The translations under genes were made by a program, and so were the position numbers. A model generated the notes under the pieces. The model had not been told where the DNA came from, ran no database searches, and saw only the letters and a list, made by a program, of their open reading frames with translations. A stretch of 37,747 nt of DNA from Apostichopus leukothele (lineage: Eukaryota; Echinodermata; Holothuroidea; Aspidochirotida; Stichopodidae): NCBI GenBank assembly GCA_010014835.2, contig JAAAKB020277519.1:1-37747 (forward strand), given 5' to 3'. Each line of letters starts with the position of its first letter. The stretch's first letter is position 1. Of the stretch, positions 10,207 through 22,885 are shown piece by piece.

Positions 10207-13200
10207 GTGTTTCAAGAAATCAGTTGAAGATTTAAATGAAACATCAACTTTGATTATCCCTGTTTATGAACAAAATCTTGCCAAACTGTAAACAGTGATT
10301 GCTTTAGGAAAAAAAAAACCTGGATACAGATGCTTGCTCAATTTCCTGACTATGTTGCATCTACATGCCTCATGCTTGTACTGAAAGAAAGGGTTTACAA
10401 TTCGACATCTGTTTGTATGTGTTTGTAATGAAATCTGTGACTGAATGTTTATCTGACATCCTCTGCTTTGCTAGCTTGTATAGAATGATGGCTGATTTTT
10501 CATGTAAATTTCGTAGGTCAAAGTAAAACATGTAAACTATCAATGTGACCGATATAACCTTAGTTCAGGGCTTGTTTAGTTTTCAAGTTACAGGTACCAA
10601 TACTTCCTCAAAAGGTCAGTTAGTATCTGTGTGCTTTTACTGAAACTTTTCAATCCTCAGGCAAACTTATCAGGTATTTATCAGGTATTTATCAGGTATT
10701 AAATTCAATCAAGTTGTCTGAAACTCAATCTTTGGATATAGTTGGAAAACAAACTACTAAACTGTAGAAAACTATTTTTTTTAAATATTTATTTTATAAA
10801 TATTTTAACGATATTAACAGTGTCATGGGGGTAAACTGATTACTTTTGACAGACTCGCTCAGTCTGGCTGTAAGGAGCCAAAAAAATCCTACCACAATAG
10901 TGACTAATATTCTAGTATATTGCTTACCAAAATTGACAATTTCCTTCACACTGTGATGGAATATAAATCTCATGTGAAATACATGGGCAGGTGTTACTCA
11001 TAAGCATGATTCTAACCCTAACTCCTAACTCTAAAGCAATTTTGAAATTACTGTATATAGTTTACATTTCATTCCAATCATGTAAATTCAGTTTTAACAT
11101 CCATGAATTAGTTCTTTAGAGAGGTACCATTGGTATCATGCATATTTGAAATTACTTAAATTTCCACCAAAATTTGGCACCTGAGTAATATCTTCTCGAT
11201 GGGTTTGTTTGCAGCCATTGCTTTTGTAAATTCATGTATCAGTAAACATTCCGAATATTTGATATGACCAGTATAATTTTTGTAACAGTATCTGAGTTGT
11301 ACGATTGTGTTACCAATACTATGTTGGTATGATATGGTAGATTTTGTAACCATGCAGCCCACATACCCAATTATGGGATTCTTCAGACTTTCTTCTATAA
11401 TTATTGGGCTAAAGAAGACTTTACTTTAGGCAGTGGACTCTGACCTTTCCCTCCTCAAAAAAAAAGGACAAAAGAAAAATACAAAAATGAAGAAATGAGA
11501 TACACATTTTCCATAGATGAAAGGGAAAGCTTGGATAGGACAATCAGGGATTACAAAAGTCAGTAACCAAGAGTGGACTCAAACTGACTGCATAGTTTTG
11601 ACGGTAGTATGTCAATGTTTGATTGTTTGACTCAGTAGTTTCTAGTGAGAGCAAACTTATATGTCTTTTAGGCAGTAAGACATTCAGTGCTGTGTGTTTG
11701 TTAATGCAGGCTAGTCTTCTATTTTAGGCAATTGATATGATCTCTTAAAAAGGATCAATGAGTGTCAAACATATTTTAAGTTTTTGGATTGTATGGTGTT
11801 TAATCATTTTTAAACCATCTTATTGTATTCCTTAGTTTTATTGATAGTAATAACAATATTTAGTTAAGATGTTAACATTGTTTCTTGTCATTTAAAATCA
11901 TGATGAGAACTAATAAAAGGATCTTTGTTGTTTCATAATAATTTAAGTGTTATTTAATAATATGTTGTATCTTCAAAATGTGTTTGTGTGTGTGTGTGTT
12001 ATGTAAGCTAAGAGATTTGAACTGTACCCTGTTCTTGACTTTTGACTCTCCATACCTCAATGTGCCAATCACTGTTGAACTTTACTTTATCAGAGGGTAC
12101 GAAACAGAAGCAATAGAATGTTGTACACCGTATGACGGACTGGATTTTAATCCAGTTCCAACCATCATTTGTTGTCTTCTTCTGACAAAATGTGTCATCA
12201 GTTATGTATATTATATTGCAAATAGTGTAATTACTTCAGTGAACATAGATAGCTAACAGAAAAACAGCTGTTGGTGTTTACCTATCTCTAGCCAATGTAA
12301 ATCCACTTGAGCACAGATTGTATTTGTTGAGGGTTTTTACATAACTTTCCAAAGAGATTTTAACATTTCTAGAATGTTTGTTTGGAATACAACATGGTAA
12401 CAAATAGCCAGCATATTAAGTATAGAAATTTGGCAGCAGATGTAAATATGCTTAGCCTACTTTACTTACAATATTCAGGCAGATTTTTTTCATCTTCTGA
12501 TGCATTAGTTGGTTTCATAGCAGCTTTTTTTATATGGTCATGTATTAGTTTAATAATGATATGTAACAGAATGCTTCTAGAAGAACGTTAATTGCTATAT
12601 GTAACTATTTTAAAGTATTAATGTGTCCTTTGTTACAAATTTCATCTCTGTAACAGTATTTTTGCCTTCCACTAAAAGTTTCGCCTAGATTTGTCGGCAA
12701 AAATCATCAAGTTTGTTCATTAATTTGGAGTAATTATTTTCTTGTATAGTACAAGATTTATTAACCTGATATAACATTTTTCAGAAGTATTTTCCACCTT
12801 GAGAACAAGAGTTTACTTTCAATTGATCTGCCTGGTTTCTGCATGATTGTAAAAGTATTTGAAGGATTAGTTTTCAATTGTTAAGTGGATAGCCCTGCAG
12901 AAAGTCCTTTCCCAACAGGGAAAAGGACTTTTTCTTCCTCCCTTACTCATCTGTGGTATGATACTCCGTTTAGCTTTTTTTGGAAGTTATTTACCCCAGT
13001 CATACCCCTCCTGTGTTTTGTACAGACACCTCAATAATCGTTCTCTTCCTATTGTCTAAACAAACTTTCGAAGAAGCTTCCCAATTTTTTTTTATTTTCA
13101 GAAAAGATGAATTTACCGCTGCTGATTAATTTGTTTACTTCATTGTATATGCTTGTTTGTCTGAAGTAGTGTCTTTTCAGATGTTACATTATCTGGAAGT

Positions 13201-15217
13201 ATTTCAAACCTCCTCCGTTAATGTGTGCCTTCACTGCCTTGATAGTTAGTAATAATATTAATAGAATTGTATTATGCCTTGGTGAATAGCTCCTGTCTTT
13301 CAACTATATTTGTCATTTAAATATATCTGTGCAATGTTTTTTGGTTTTCTTGGAGATAAACTTAAATGTGTGCTGAATTATCTATAACCTCTTATTGAAT
13401 AAATGACAAAAATCTACCCACCTTTGTATTGTAGTTTTGTTTTTTGGTGAGATACAGTGTCATTGTGAACTATTGATTCCAAACCATTTTTTTGCCTACA
13501 AACCTACAAATAGATCATGACTTCATTAATAATTGTGCTGATATTTCTTGCCTTTGTCACATTCTTTCCCTCTGCATATTCCTCTCCTTTCTTTACTTAT
13601 CATTGCTCATGCTTATTAACCAGTTTCAAAAATTAAGGGATATTTCACTGACAGACAATGTGTTTCTTAAAGAAGAAAAAAAAAGTCCACACTGTTAGTT
13701 GGTTGAAAACCCCTTTCCAATATCTTGTATGTAACTTGGGGTATGGTTGATTGAATGTAACTCATGTGGACCTGTTAAACCCTTACTTACCTCAGGAAGT
13801 GGATTACATTAAGTGATGACTTCATGACAGACATTCTTCTATAACTTATATCCTATTCTAATTTCCTTTTTGATTTCTTTTTGAAAGGTGATACATTTTG
13901 AATGTTTGCTTAGTTGCCAATGTTCACAACACAGTACTTAGAATTTCATCGAAACGCACAGAGATATATTAGTTACTCTGTGGACCAATCTCTTTGATAT
14001 CAAAAGACAAATCAACTGACTTTCGACTATGCCATCGTTTGCTGTGATGTTGCCAGATGCATTCACAAAATATCACCATAAAAAAAATTATATTTTCATC
14101 ATACAAACTGTAATGAGGATATGAGTTTGACATTAAACATGCAATTTTGCTTGGCAATCATCTTCAGCCAACGGAATATCCCTTTAAAGGGTGGGATAGG
14201 AGGGAACTCTTTCCGTCAGGCAGGAGGGGTAGTACACTATATAGTGTACGCCAAATCCCATAGTCTTTAATATTGATGACTTATTTGGGTGAATGGTCAT
14301 TGCTGCATGGTGGATGTTACTTCTGTATAGCACGATGTTTAGTGGTAAGAAGCCTAAAGAAACTTCTACATTGTTTGTCCAAATAAGTGACAACCAGTTT
14401 AGTAATATGTGGATGAGCACTGAATTCCAAAGGACAGAAAATAATTCAATTCCTTAAAAATTGAGTATTACATTAAGAACATGACATGCAACAAAATCAC
14501 CGGATCAACATAATCTCTGACAAATTGAAGCGATTCCGGCCCTTTTGTTCTTATACATCTTTTAAAATTTTTCCTTGAATTCCTAACTATTCATCGAATT
14601 TTGTTTGTATCATAATAAGCCCTCTCCTTATTGGTTTTGCCTACTCCCTTGTCATAATTTCCGCCCTCTCTCCGTTACGAACGAAACTAGGACAGTCTTG
14701 CAAACCTGACAACTTTCATCGAATGAAACAGTAGTCGCATGACCCAGACGTCATTTACTACGGTAGTTGTTAAGCTCCTACCATGAGCAGTTTCATTATG
14801 AGATATAATACTATTATCTCTTTTTATTTATCCCATTTCGAACGATATCGTCTAAGTTGTGAATCCTCAATGACACGTCATTATTGCTATCCATAATATT
14901 GTTTTTCTACAGTTAATGTTTGGATCACATTGAAATAACATGTGACATTCATGGCCTCCGTAGATGTATTGATCAATCGGTAGGAGGCGGCTTCTATGTA
15001 ATTGATAGCACGGTCCGAAAACAAAACATGCACATAGGCTATCACAGCAATTTCTGTTGTACATTATATCATGATATGCAGCCTATCCATTACTAGTCGA
15101 AGGCTACAGTCTGACAGAGGCCTACGCAGTGCGTAGCCTATATTCGTATTATTATTATCACTAAGTTAAGAAATACGATTTCAAAGTAGCTGGCTTCCAC
15201 CAGACGGTGTAAGCGAT
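10207..15217. other. 5-kb stretch without an identifiable coding exon
   Basis: This probably holds the 3' end of the whirlin-like gene and the WASHC4 promoter. I searched it for PDZ3- or HHD2-like coding and saw none. Possible short terminal exons, supported only by an acceptor and an open frame in phase 1, begin at 10662 (tail ...KQTTKL) and 13102 (after a strong TTTTATTTTCAG). AATAAA signals occur near 13397. A short ATCAGGTATTT repeat (3 copies) lies at about 10669-10700 and a GT run at 11984-11999. Confidence 0.35.
14746..14753. promoter_or_regulatory. CRE-like site upstream of WASHC4
   Basis: AGACGTCA sits about 470 bases before the WASHC4 start codon in a locally CpG-richer stretch (14650-14760), with a related ACACGTCA at 14872. 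This is a motif match only. Confidence 0.2.
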
Positions 15218-15275
15218 ATGGCCAAGGAAGATGCAGCTGGCTGGGAGTTCGACAAATTTGACGACGGGTCCCTAA
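15218..15275 (+). CDS. WASHC4: WASHC4 coding exon 1
   Basis: The ATG at 15218 aligns with the vertebrate start region (WEFD...DDGS). The donor CCTAA|GTAAGT at 15276 is a full consensus, and the exon ends in phase 1. Confidence 0.9.
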
Positions 15276-18200
15276 GTAAGTCAATGCCGCTGCGCACATT
15301 GCAGTATAATAATCTAGGCTACTTGGGCCTAACCCAGGCAACATAAGTTCATGTTAGCACTAGCCAGTACTAGGCCTAACTTTAGTGCTTTAACACAAAA
15401 CTTGCAATATCGCTAGTACTGGTATGTCTGCAACAAGGAGACTATTTTCTCACGTAGTGGGACACCCTGTAACGTTAGACCCAAGTTAGGCTTAGGCTAG
15501 CCTGGGTATAACTATATAAGTTAGGCTAGGCTTAACTCGAGAAAAACACAACTTCACACCATGGTTGTGTGTGCTCTACTAATTTATTCCTCTCATCTTG
15601 TCATCTGTCACATAGACAGATGGCATTCCTGCATGTGGGGATAACATATTACAATATAGGGCCTACTTAGTAATACTAAGGTCATAGGCTTACCCTACAA
15701 CTGTTACAGACATTCAGGACTGCATGTAGAAGTTACACATAGAGTACAATGTACTTGTATTACTTAGGATGACGTAGGCTTAACTATTCTTAGTATTACT
15801 TAAATAGTGACTTTCTAGCTACCCAGTATAATAGATATAGTAATACTTAACAATTTAGGGTAATCTGGATTATAAGGTCTTGACAATGGCTTTCCCATCT
15901 ATCCAGTATGCAAACAGTCCTTAATAATATGATTTACAGTCATGTACCCTACAAAGTGTCTGATAGGTAAGTTTGGTTTGTAAGTAGATTAACAATTGTA
16001 TGTCAGTTTAGAATTGGTTTACCTCATTGCCAGTATACACCAGTCAGTTTGCTCCCAACTCATGCAACCTAATGATTTTATAGGTAGCAGCCATGAGTTC
16101 TGTTATGAGCTCTGTCTGTTTCTGCTAATAGTAGCAGTAGGCCTAGGCCTCAAAGGTTTCATTAGCTGATTTGTGCTTAATTCAAGAAATGCCAGTTGGA
16201 AGTTGATTTTAGCCAGTAGAGTTTTAAACAAGTGTCTAAACTAGTGAAAGTCTAGGCCAGGCTAGTCAAACTTACAGAGCAACTGTCAGAAGTGACCTTT
16301 CTGAAAAAGAGAATGCTCTGTCACAGTGAAACAATTAACTCCTGCTTTTTTTTTTGAAATGCTGCAAGTTTAAATAAAGGGACAAACTCCACTGAGCCTC
16401 CGTCTTTTAGTTGGGGCACAGTCGCAGTGGTAATAGAGCCTATGATGATAATTTAGTGCTGGCTGCAAAAATAATTTCAAGAAAATGTTTTTGTCCACTG
16501 AGTCCCTGTTCTGGGATGGAGGCGCATTCCCAGCAGGAGATTGAACCTATATTGATAACGTAATGTTCGTTGCATGTGCACAGAATATCATGAAAAATGT
16601 TACTGTCCACTGAACCTCAATCTTTGTGTGTAGGCCGGTGCAGGGAGGTTTCAAATAAGCTGGGCATTCTATAGTTGTACCAAAATTACTTGTTGTCATA
16701 AAGAGACATGAAGGCATTAATCAATGAGTCTTGAATAATTTTTTTTTAAATAAAATATATATATTCCTTGTGGGTGTAAAAGTAGTGGCAAAGTAGTTGT
16801 CCTTGATTTAGAAATGAATGGCACTTTAAAGAATTGTCTGGTAGCCCTTAGAAGTAACCTTAAATAACAATAAATAATTTTCCAAACATGTTTTCAAAAT
16901 ATGAGAATGCTAATGTTGCATTTGACAGAGAAACAATTTTTAATCGTGTAGGATGGATATTTCAAATATGCTTTGAACCTGTAGAGAACGTGACGTCACC
17001 TTCGCAAATGCAGATTGCGACATAACCCACACTCCATACAGTTCCTACAGTAATAACAACAAAAACCGTGTTTGAATACAGATTAATTTCTTCCTTAATT
17101 TTCGGTGAAATTGCATATAAATTATAAATGCTTTAAAAAAATCCTTTAGCCGTCATATATGTAGTGCATCCGCGATTTTTGTGTAACACAAGATAAGTTT
17201 GAACAGCAGACTCTTCGATAATTGGTAAATGAGGGGCGGTCAGGGGTGAGGGTTTCTTGTGTGAATTTAAATGCTTACTCTAGCTGGTTATGTCGATTCA
17301 CTACTGAGTAGAATGACCCTACAATATTGTTTGTGGAAGTCAAAGGTCAAGAGATGTCAAAGTCTGAAGACATAACTAAGTGTTATCACTTCAAAAACTT
17401 AAGTCTGCCCTTCATACAAGTTTAATATACAGTACATGTAACTGTAGGGCCCCAATATTGCAAGCATCTGCATTCTACTACAGTATGTACAACATATATG
17501 CAAACCTTGTGCGCCTGTTATACATTCAAGTTTCCTGTACAATAAACCATGACAAAATATCACTGAGGCTTTTGACCTTCTGTATCTTGCACAGGACCGT
17601 TCTTCATGAAAGGTTTTAAAATTTGGTGTTAAACTTGACATTTTATGAAATGCTTTAGATGTCAACTCACACAGCACTAGTACTTTTATGGTATCTTTCA
17701 GTCTCAGAATGCATTCAAGCACAAGTTTTAACTTGTTGCTTTTAGTTTTACTCACTCTTTTGTAAGAATGATTGTAAGTTGTAACTTTAGTTTACATGTT
17801 TTATAGTATATTGTGTGGCGGAAAAGTTCTGTTTTTATGATCATTCAGGGTAATAGTGAGGCAGCCGTGACTGTTGTGTAAATTGACAGTCAATTGCTGC
17901 ACACACAGAAAAATGATACACTGCCTTTCTAACAGTATTGTTGAAATTGTTAGGGAAACCTTTCTGTAAGACAACGAACAAAAATAAGAAGATTTTGAAA
18001 TGTTGAAACTTAATTATTCCTGGTATATACATGTACAGTAACATGGTGGCAATAATACGGTAATACAACAAAGTTGAATCCAGTGCATACACACATTTTT
18101 TATTGTTATATCATAGATTTCAGTCAACTGATTCCATTGGAATGGTTACCACTTTGTTTTTTACATATTTGTTACCATATTGAGATTGAAAAGTACATCT

Positions 18201-21200
18201 GAAGATTGCACATTGAGCTGTGTAGTGAGAAACATTGAATTTCAATGCTGTACACACCTGTGTGCAAATAGTGGCATTCATGTAATCCCCTGTGTATTAA
18301 TGGCTTCTGTGTGCTTATCATGTTGACAGGATCCTGTTATATTACTGTGACTCAGCTTCCATAATGTTTGTAATTAACCTACTTCCTCTGATATATAATT
18401 TACCCCTGTAAAAGTGGTATGACTCTGACATTAGGAAATAATGTATTCAGTATCTATAGCAAAATGGATTAGTTAAATTAAAAATGCTTTAAGCATGTCT
18501 AGTTTAATGGTGGTGAGAATTTTGTAACTGGTGGGACCTTTGAATTATACACCTCTTCCAAAAGCATTTATTACAGAATAAGCAGTGTCCATTATGTTTC
18601 GGGGGTGCAGGTTTACAAGTTTAAATGGCCTGTGCTTTTAGTACATGTTCATATTAAGATATTATTGATGCACATCCTTCATTGAAGGAACGCTGTGTAC
18701 ATTGTGTGTGTGACATATATTCATACTTTCATATATGCATGGCATTGTGAATACTTATATCTCTTACCTGTTTGGCTAAGGAAGGAATTATACACATATT
18801 TTTAAAGTGGCTGGTTTGCCATTGAAAACCACTGACCAGAGGCTCTTCTAGAGTTAACTGACTAAAATGGTCAAATCTATTTTGAGTAAGTTGTATTCCT
18901 TGATTCATATGCGCAATATTTGTGTTTAATTTTCTTTAATATTTGGGAGGGTCCATTTTGAAATTAGAAGTCCCATGAGATAATTTAGGCAAAGGCTAAT
19001 GCCTACAGTTTGTCATGTACTTACTTAATTACATTGCATGATATCAAGATTACTGTACCAATGTAATGTATCTTGATTGCCGGATTAAACTCTTTATGCA
19101 ACGTACCACTGAATGTAGCACTCCTGGTACGTACTGTGTACAATAGTAGCTACTGTGTGCGTACATCAATCACAGTAGATACTATAGCACTTCCAGTAGA
19201 TGTCAAGTGCAGCACTCCTGGTACCTACTGTGTACAGTAGTATCAGTATCTATGTGTTCTATGTGTATACTAGTAGATACTATATAGCACTTCCAGTAGA
19301 TATTGAATGCAGTACTCCTGGTATGTACTGTGTACAATAAAGTCAGTACCTACGTGTACTGTGTCTGTACATCAATCACAGTATACTACATATAGCACTT
19401 CCAGTAGATATTGAATGCAGTACTCCTGGTACGTACTGTGTACAATAATCTCAGTACCTACGTATACTGTGTGTGTACATCAATCACAGTAGATACTACA
19501 TAGCACTACCAGTGATGTCAAGTTCAGCACTCCTGGTACGTACTGGTTACAGTAGTCTATGGCACTTCCAGTAGATGTCGAGTTTAACACTCCTGGTAGG
19601 TACTGTGTACAGTAATCTCAGTACCTACGTGTACTGTGTGTGTACAGCTATCACAGTAGATACTACATAGCACTTCCAGTTGATGTTGAGTTCAGTATAT
19701 ACTCCTGGTACGTACAGTGTCAGTAGTCTCAGTACCTACTGTACGTGTACTGTGTGTGTACAGCAATCACAGTAGATACTACATACCGTAGCACTTCCAG
19801 TTGATGTTGAGTTCAGTATTTACTCCTGGTACGTACTGTACTGTGTACAGTAGTCTCAGTACCTAATATATGTGTGCAGCAGTCCTAGTAGATACTATAT
19901 ATAGCACTTCCAGTAAGTGTTGAGTGTAGCACTCCTGGTACTGTGTACAGTGTGAGACACTCCCAGCACATTCTGTGTGCAGCAGTCTCAATACATACAT
20001 ATGTTGGGCACCTCCATTACACCTATAGGATGCACTGTATTCTTTATGACATTGGTATTTTTCAACAGAACTGATATGTGACAAAGATACCATAATTTGA
20101 TGGTGTGAGTGATTATCACACAGCATGGACCTTAACCACTTGATAGCTATGTAATAATGTACACTACAATTAAATGAAACAAATTTCTACATTGTAGGCT
20201 TCCTTGTAGTCTGCATGAGAACTTAACCATAATGATAATATTATAGTAAATGATGTATTATGACTGACTATACAGAATTTGAAACATACAGTAGCAATAT
20301 GTTTGAGATTCCCTTTCCAGATTATAATGAAGGTTCTTGTTTTATCATATTCAACAGAAATTGTAGGGGAGGTACAGCTCAAGAAATATGGCAAATTTTT
20401 GGAGGAGTATGCAACACAGCTGAAGGGAATTGAAGATGCTCTCGATGATTCCATTGGAGATGTGTGGGACTTTACTTTGGACCCCATCTCACTCCAAGTA
20501 AGTAGCATGGAAAAGTATGGGACTTTACATAGGATCCCATATCCTTCTGAGTAAGTACTATGGAGATGTGTGGGACTTTACTTTGGACCCCATCTCACTC
20601 CAAGTAAGAAGCATGGAAAAGTATGGACTTTATATAGGACCCCATATCCTTCTGAGTAAGTACTATGGAGATGTGTGGGACTTTACTTTGGACTTAGTCT
20701 TACTCTGTTTTAAAACTGCAAAACAGTCTTATGATCAGCTCTGCTTGTGCATGGTATTTATAATTAAATTGCACATTCTGTTTTGAATGGAAACTGTTAG
20801 GATAAGGACTGGCTGAATCATGTCATGTCAGGTGTGGTCTGGCTGCTAGCAGCTGGGTATCACTAGTGTGAGTGGAAGGAGAAAACCATTTCAGGAAGAG
20901 AAGATTGTTTCTTTAGTTCAATTAGTTCTGCATTGATTAAGTGAACTTCTAAGTATGTAACACGTGATTTAACAAAGTCTAAGGGGGATTGAGAACTGCT
21001 CTAGACAGGTTACAGTGTCCACTTAGTTCTCACCTCAACCATCTGAACAGAGGAAGAATGAAAGTGGTGTGTGAATAATATCCATAAGGTTGAAAGTAAC
21101 TTTCATAACAAGTCTTACCTGTACATCCTTTGTTTTCTTTCCTTCCTTTCATCAGTACCTCCCAATGGAACAGACAAATTTACTGGAATTGATCAAGACT

Positions 21201-21209
21201 GATAATAAA
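15218..21209 (+). CDS. WASHC4: WASH complex subunit 4 (SWIP), first three coding exons
   Basis: Exons 15218-15275, 20358-20497 and 21156-21209 join in phase (1, then 0) to encode [19 protein letters not shown], then [37 protein letters not shown] and [17 protein letters not shown]. This is colinear with the N terminus of vertebrate WASHC4/SWIP (DWEFDRVDDGS...[18 protein letters not shown]...[17 protein letters not shown]...LLPYEQSSLLELIKTENK) with no gaps in the conserved part. SWIP is a core subunit of the WASH complex, which activates Arp2/3 to make actin patches on endosomes for cargo sorting. The vertebrate protein is about 1170 residues, so over 90% lies outside the window. Intron 1 is 5.1 kb, intron 2 is 658 bp and intron 3 exceeds 16.5 kb if the assembly is continuous. 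Confidence 0.93.
16370..16700 (+). repeat. degenerate ~110-bp tandem repeat, 3 copies, in WASHC4 intron 1
   Basis: TCCACTGAG/A-CCT blocks recur at about 16387, 16494 and 16605. Each is followed by a related G-rich segment (GTTGGGGCACAG; GGGATGGAGGCG; GTAGGCCGGTGC) and a TATNATGATAA-like segment. Identity is moderate. Confidence 0.45.
16991..16998. promoter_or_regulatory. perfect CRE palindrome in WASHC4 intron 1
   Basis: TGACGTCA within ACGTGACGTCACC, next to several CpGs (16987-17025) in an otherwise CpG-poor intron. It could be an intronic enhancer or alternative promoter element; this is motif evidence only. Confidence 0.25.
19105..19960 (+). repeat. ~110-bp minisatellite, about 9 copies, in WASHC4 intron 1
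   Basis: CACTCCTGGTACGTACTGTG blocks recur near 19119, 19213, 19312, 19421, 19528, 19588, 19700, 19820 and 19930. They are separated by TAGCACTTCCAGT and ATCACAGTAGATACTA blocks. Most spacings are 94-120 bp, with one short unit of 60. The array is extremely rich in GTAC, TGTACA and CAGTA motifs. Confidence 0.85.
20358..20497 (+). CDS. WASHC4: WASHC4 coding exon 2
   Basis: Acceptor TTCAACAG at 20357, donor CTCCAA|GTAAGT at 20498. It encodes [18 protein letters not shown] through [13 protein letters not shown]. The last ~43 bases of the exon and the donor are copied downstream in the ~53-bp repeat described separately. Confidence 0.93.
20455..20700 (+). repeat. tandem duplication of the WASHC4 exon 2 / intron 2 boundary
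   Basis: A 106-bp unit starting TGGAGATGTGTGGGACTTT at 20455 repeats at 20561 and, incomplete, at 20666. Each unit consists of two diverged ~53-bp halves (TGTGGGACTTTAC... and TATGGGACTTTAC...). Consequently GTAAG donor-like sites occur at 20498, 20551, 20604 and 20656, spaced 53, 53 and 52 bp. Confidence 0.92.
21156..21209 (+). CDS. WASHC4: WASHC4 coding exon 3
   Basis: Acceptor TTTCATCAG at 21155, donor AATAAA|GTGAGT at 21210. It has 18 codons ([18 protein letters not shown]), phase 0 at both ends. It matches LLPYEQSSLLELIKTENK of vertebrate SWIP. Confidence 0.92.
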
Positions 21210-22579
21210 GTGAGTATTTATAACTATCAGTTCTAATTTATGACAAGTTAACTTTAACTTTAATAGCTGAACTTTATTAAACCACAACACAGGATAAGTA
21301 CAGGTGAATGATTAACATTATAATAATGATGATGATTGGTTCAGGAGTTCTACTAGAAAGCTACTTAAAGCTTGTGAAAAAGGAAAAACCCCTTAATTAT
21401 AATAAACAAGTATATTTACGATCAAATATCAATAAATAAAATTATTACTTAAATAAACTGAGCATTACAATTTTTTACTGCACACGTACAATAACATTGA
21501 CATTTTCACTCTACAGTCTTTAAATCATTAAGCTAGTGTAGATTTAACATTTGAATTATGATTTTTTATTCCAAATTTTGAATAAAGAATTTGGGGATGA
21601 CATTTCTAAAGGAAGCAATTCAAAACAATTTTGTTATTTAAAAAAATTTGTTACAAAATTATTAGGAAACAAATTGCAAGAAATTTGACCTATTTTTCTG
21701 ATTTCCAGAAAGTTGACCTATTTTCTGATTTCCAGTCATTTGTGTTTACACTTTCTTGAAATATGAAATATGGCTTGAAATAATGGGCTTTGAACTAAGT
21801 TATGTTCGTTGGGATTGACTTTTAATAAAGGTAATTAAGGTTTCTTATTGCCAGTTATGTCCTTAAAGGTAGTCTGTTTAGGTCCCAAATTATAGCATGC
21901 TATAATTGCTAGAAGTTTTCAAAAAGTACTTTCCTGGAGGTCTGTACTCTCCAAATTGTTCTCTGACACTTTTAAGGAACACACAAGATGACCGAATGTC
22001 CCAGTGAGGAAAATTTCCTCGAAGGTTGTAATAAAGACAGTTTAAGAATTTTGACCAAAGGTGACCATATTTGAATATCTAGCATATTTGGGGCCAATAC
22101 AGCATACCTTTCAGGATGTGAGAAAAATTCATACTGTAGTTCTACCTAGTGCCAAAGGTCACAAAGAATCTCAGATAACTGAGAAATGTTATTGACAGTG
22201 CAAACAAATTTTATATCGTAAGGCAAATTTGTTTATTATATAGCATGCCACCAGATTATATCTGATTACAATATAGATTTGAAGGCAATTGATAGCATGG
22301 ATCCATGTCTTCTTTTGTTTCTAAGCATAAAGTAACAACTGATCAAGCTCGCAGGGTGATATTAAGTGAACAGTCCCCATATTGACGTATCAAGTCTAAA
22401 ATCATGTACTACATGTACAGTATGTACCTGTACACAAACCCTGTTTTGTGGTAATGATATCTACTGATGTTTAATGTAAAGCAATAGCAAAACATACAAT
22501 CTTAAATAAACAAAAGATGCTAATAAACTACATGCCAAAGAGTTAAAGACATTTTGTGAAATTATCAATTCCAGTACAT
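21210..22579. other. WASHC4 intron 3, A+T-rich, no gene seen
   Basis: No coding features are visible. A short direct duplication of GACCTATTTT-CTGATTTCCAG lies at about 21688-21735, doubling an acceptor-like sequence. An A+T-rich, T-run-rich stretch covers 21380-21680. Confidence 0.5.
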
Positions 22580-22885
22580 GTAGGCTGGATAGGCCAAGTG
22601 CATGTAGGCTGGATAGGCCAGAGTGCATGTAGGCTGGATAGGCCAGAGTGTGGGTAGGCTGGATAGGCCAGAGTGACTGTAGGCTAGATAGGCCAGAGTA
22701 ACTGTATAGGCTGGATAGGCCAGAGTGAATGTAGGCTGGATAGGTCGGAGTGCATGTAGGCTGGATTGGTCAGAGTGCATGTAGGCTGGATAGGCCAGAG
22801 TGAATGTAGGCTGGATAGGTCGGAGTGCATGAAGGTTTGGATAGGCCAGAGTGAATATAGGCTGGACAGGCCGGAGTGCATGTAT
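22580..22885 (+). repeat. 25-bp minisatellite, about 12 copies
   Basis: The consensus unit is GTAGGCTGGATAGGCCAGAG plus TGCAT or TGAAT. Copies run from 22580 to about 22885 with small indels. Toward the 3' end copies alternate between CCAGAGTGAAT and TCGGAGTGCAT variants, indicating a later dimer expansion. On the minus strand this gives a false repetitive ORF (22565-22968). Confidence 0.92.

Noticed and set aside
20517-20786. Separate small gene repeating WDFTLDP
   Set aside because: It is the translated tandem copy of the WASHC4 exon 2 end, lying inside intron 2.
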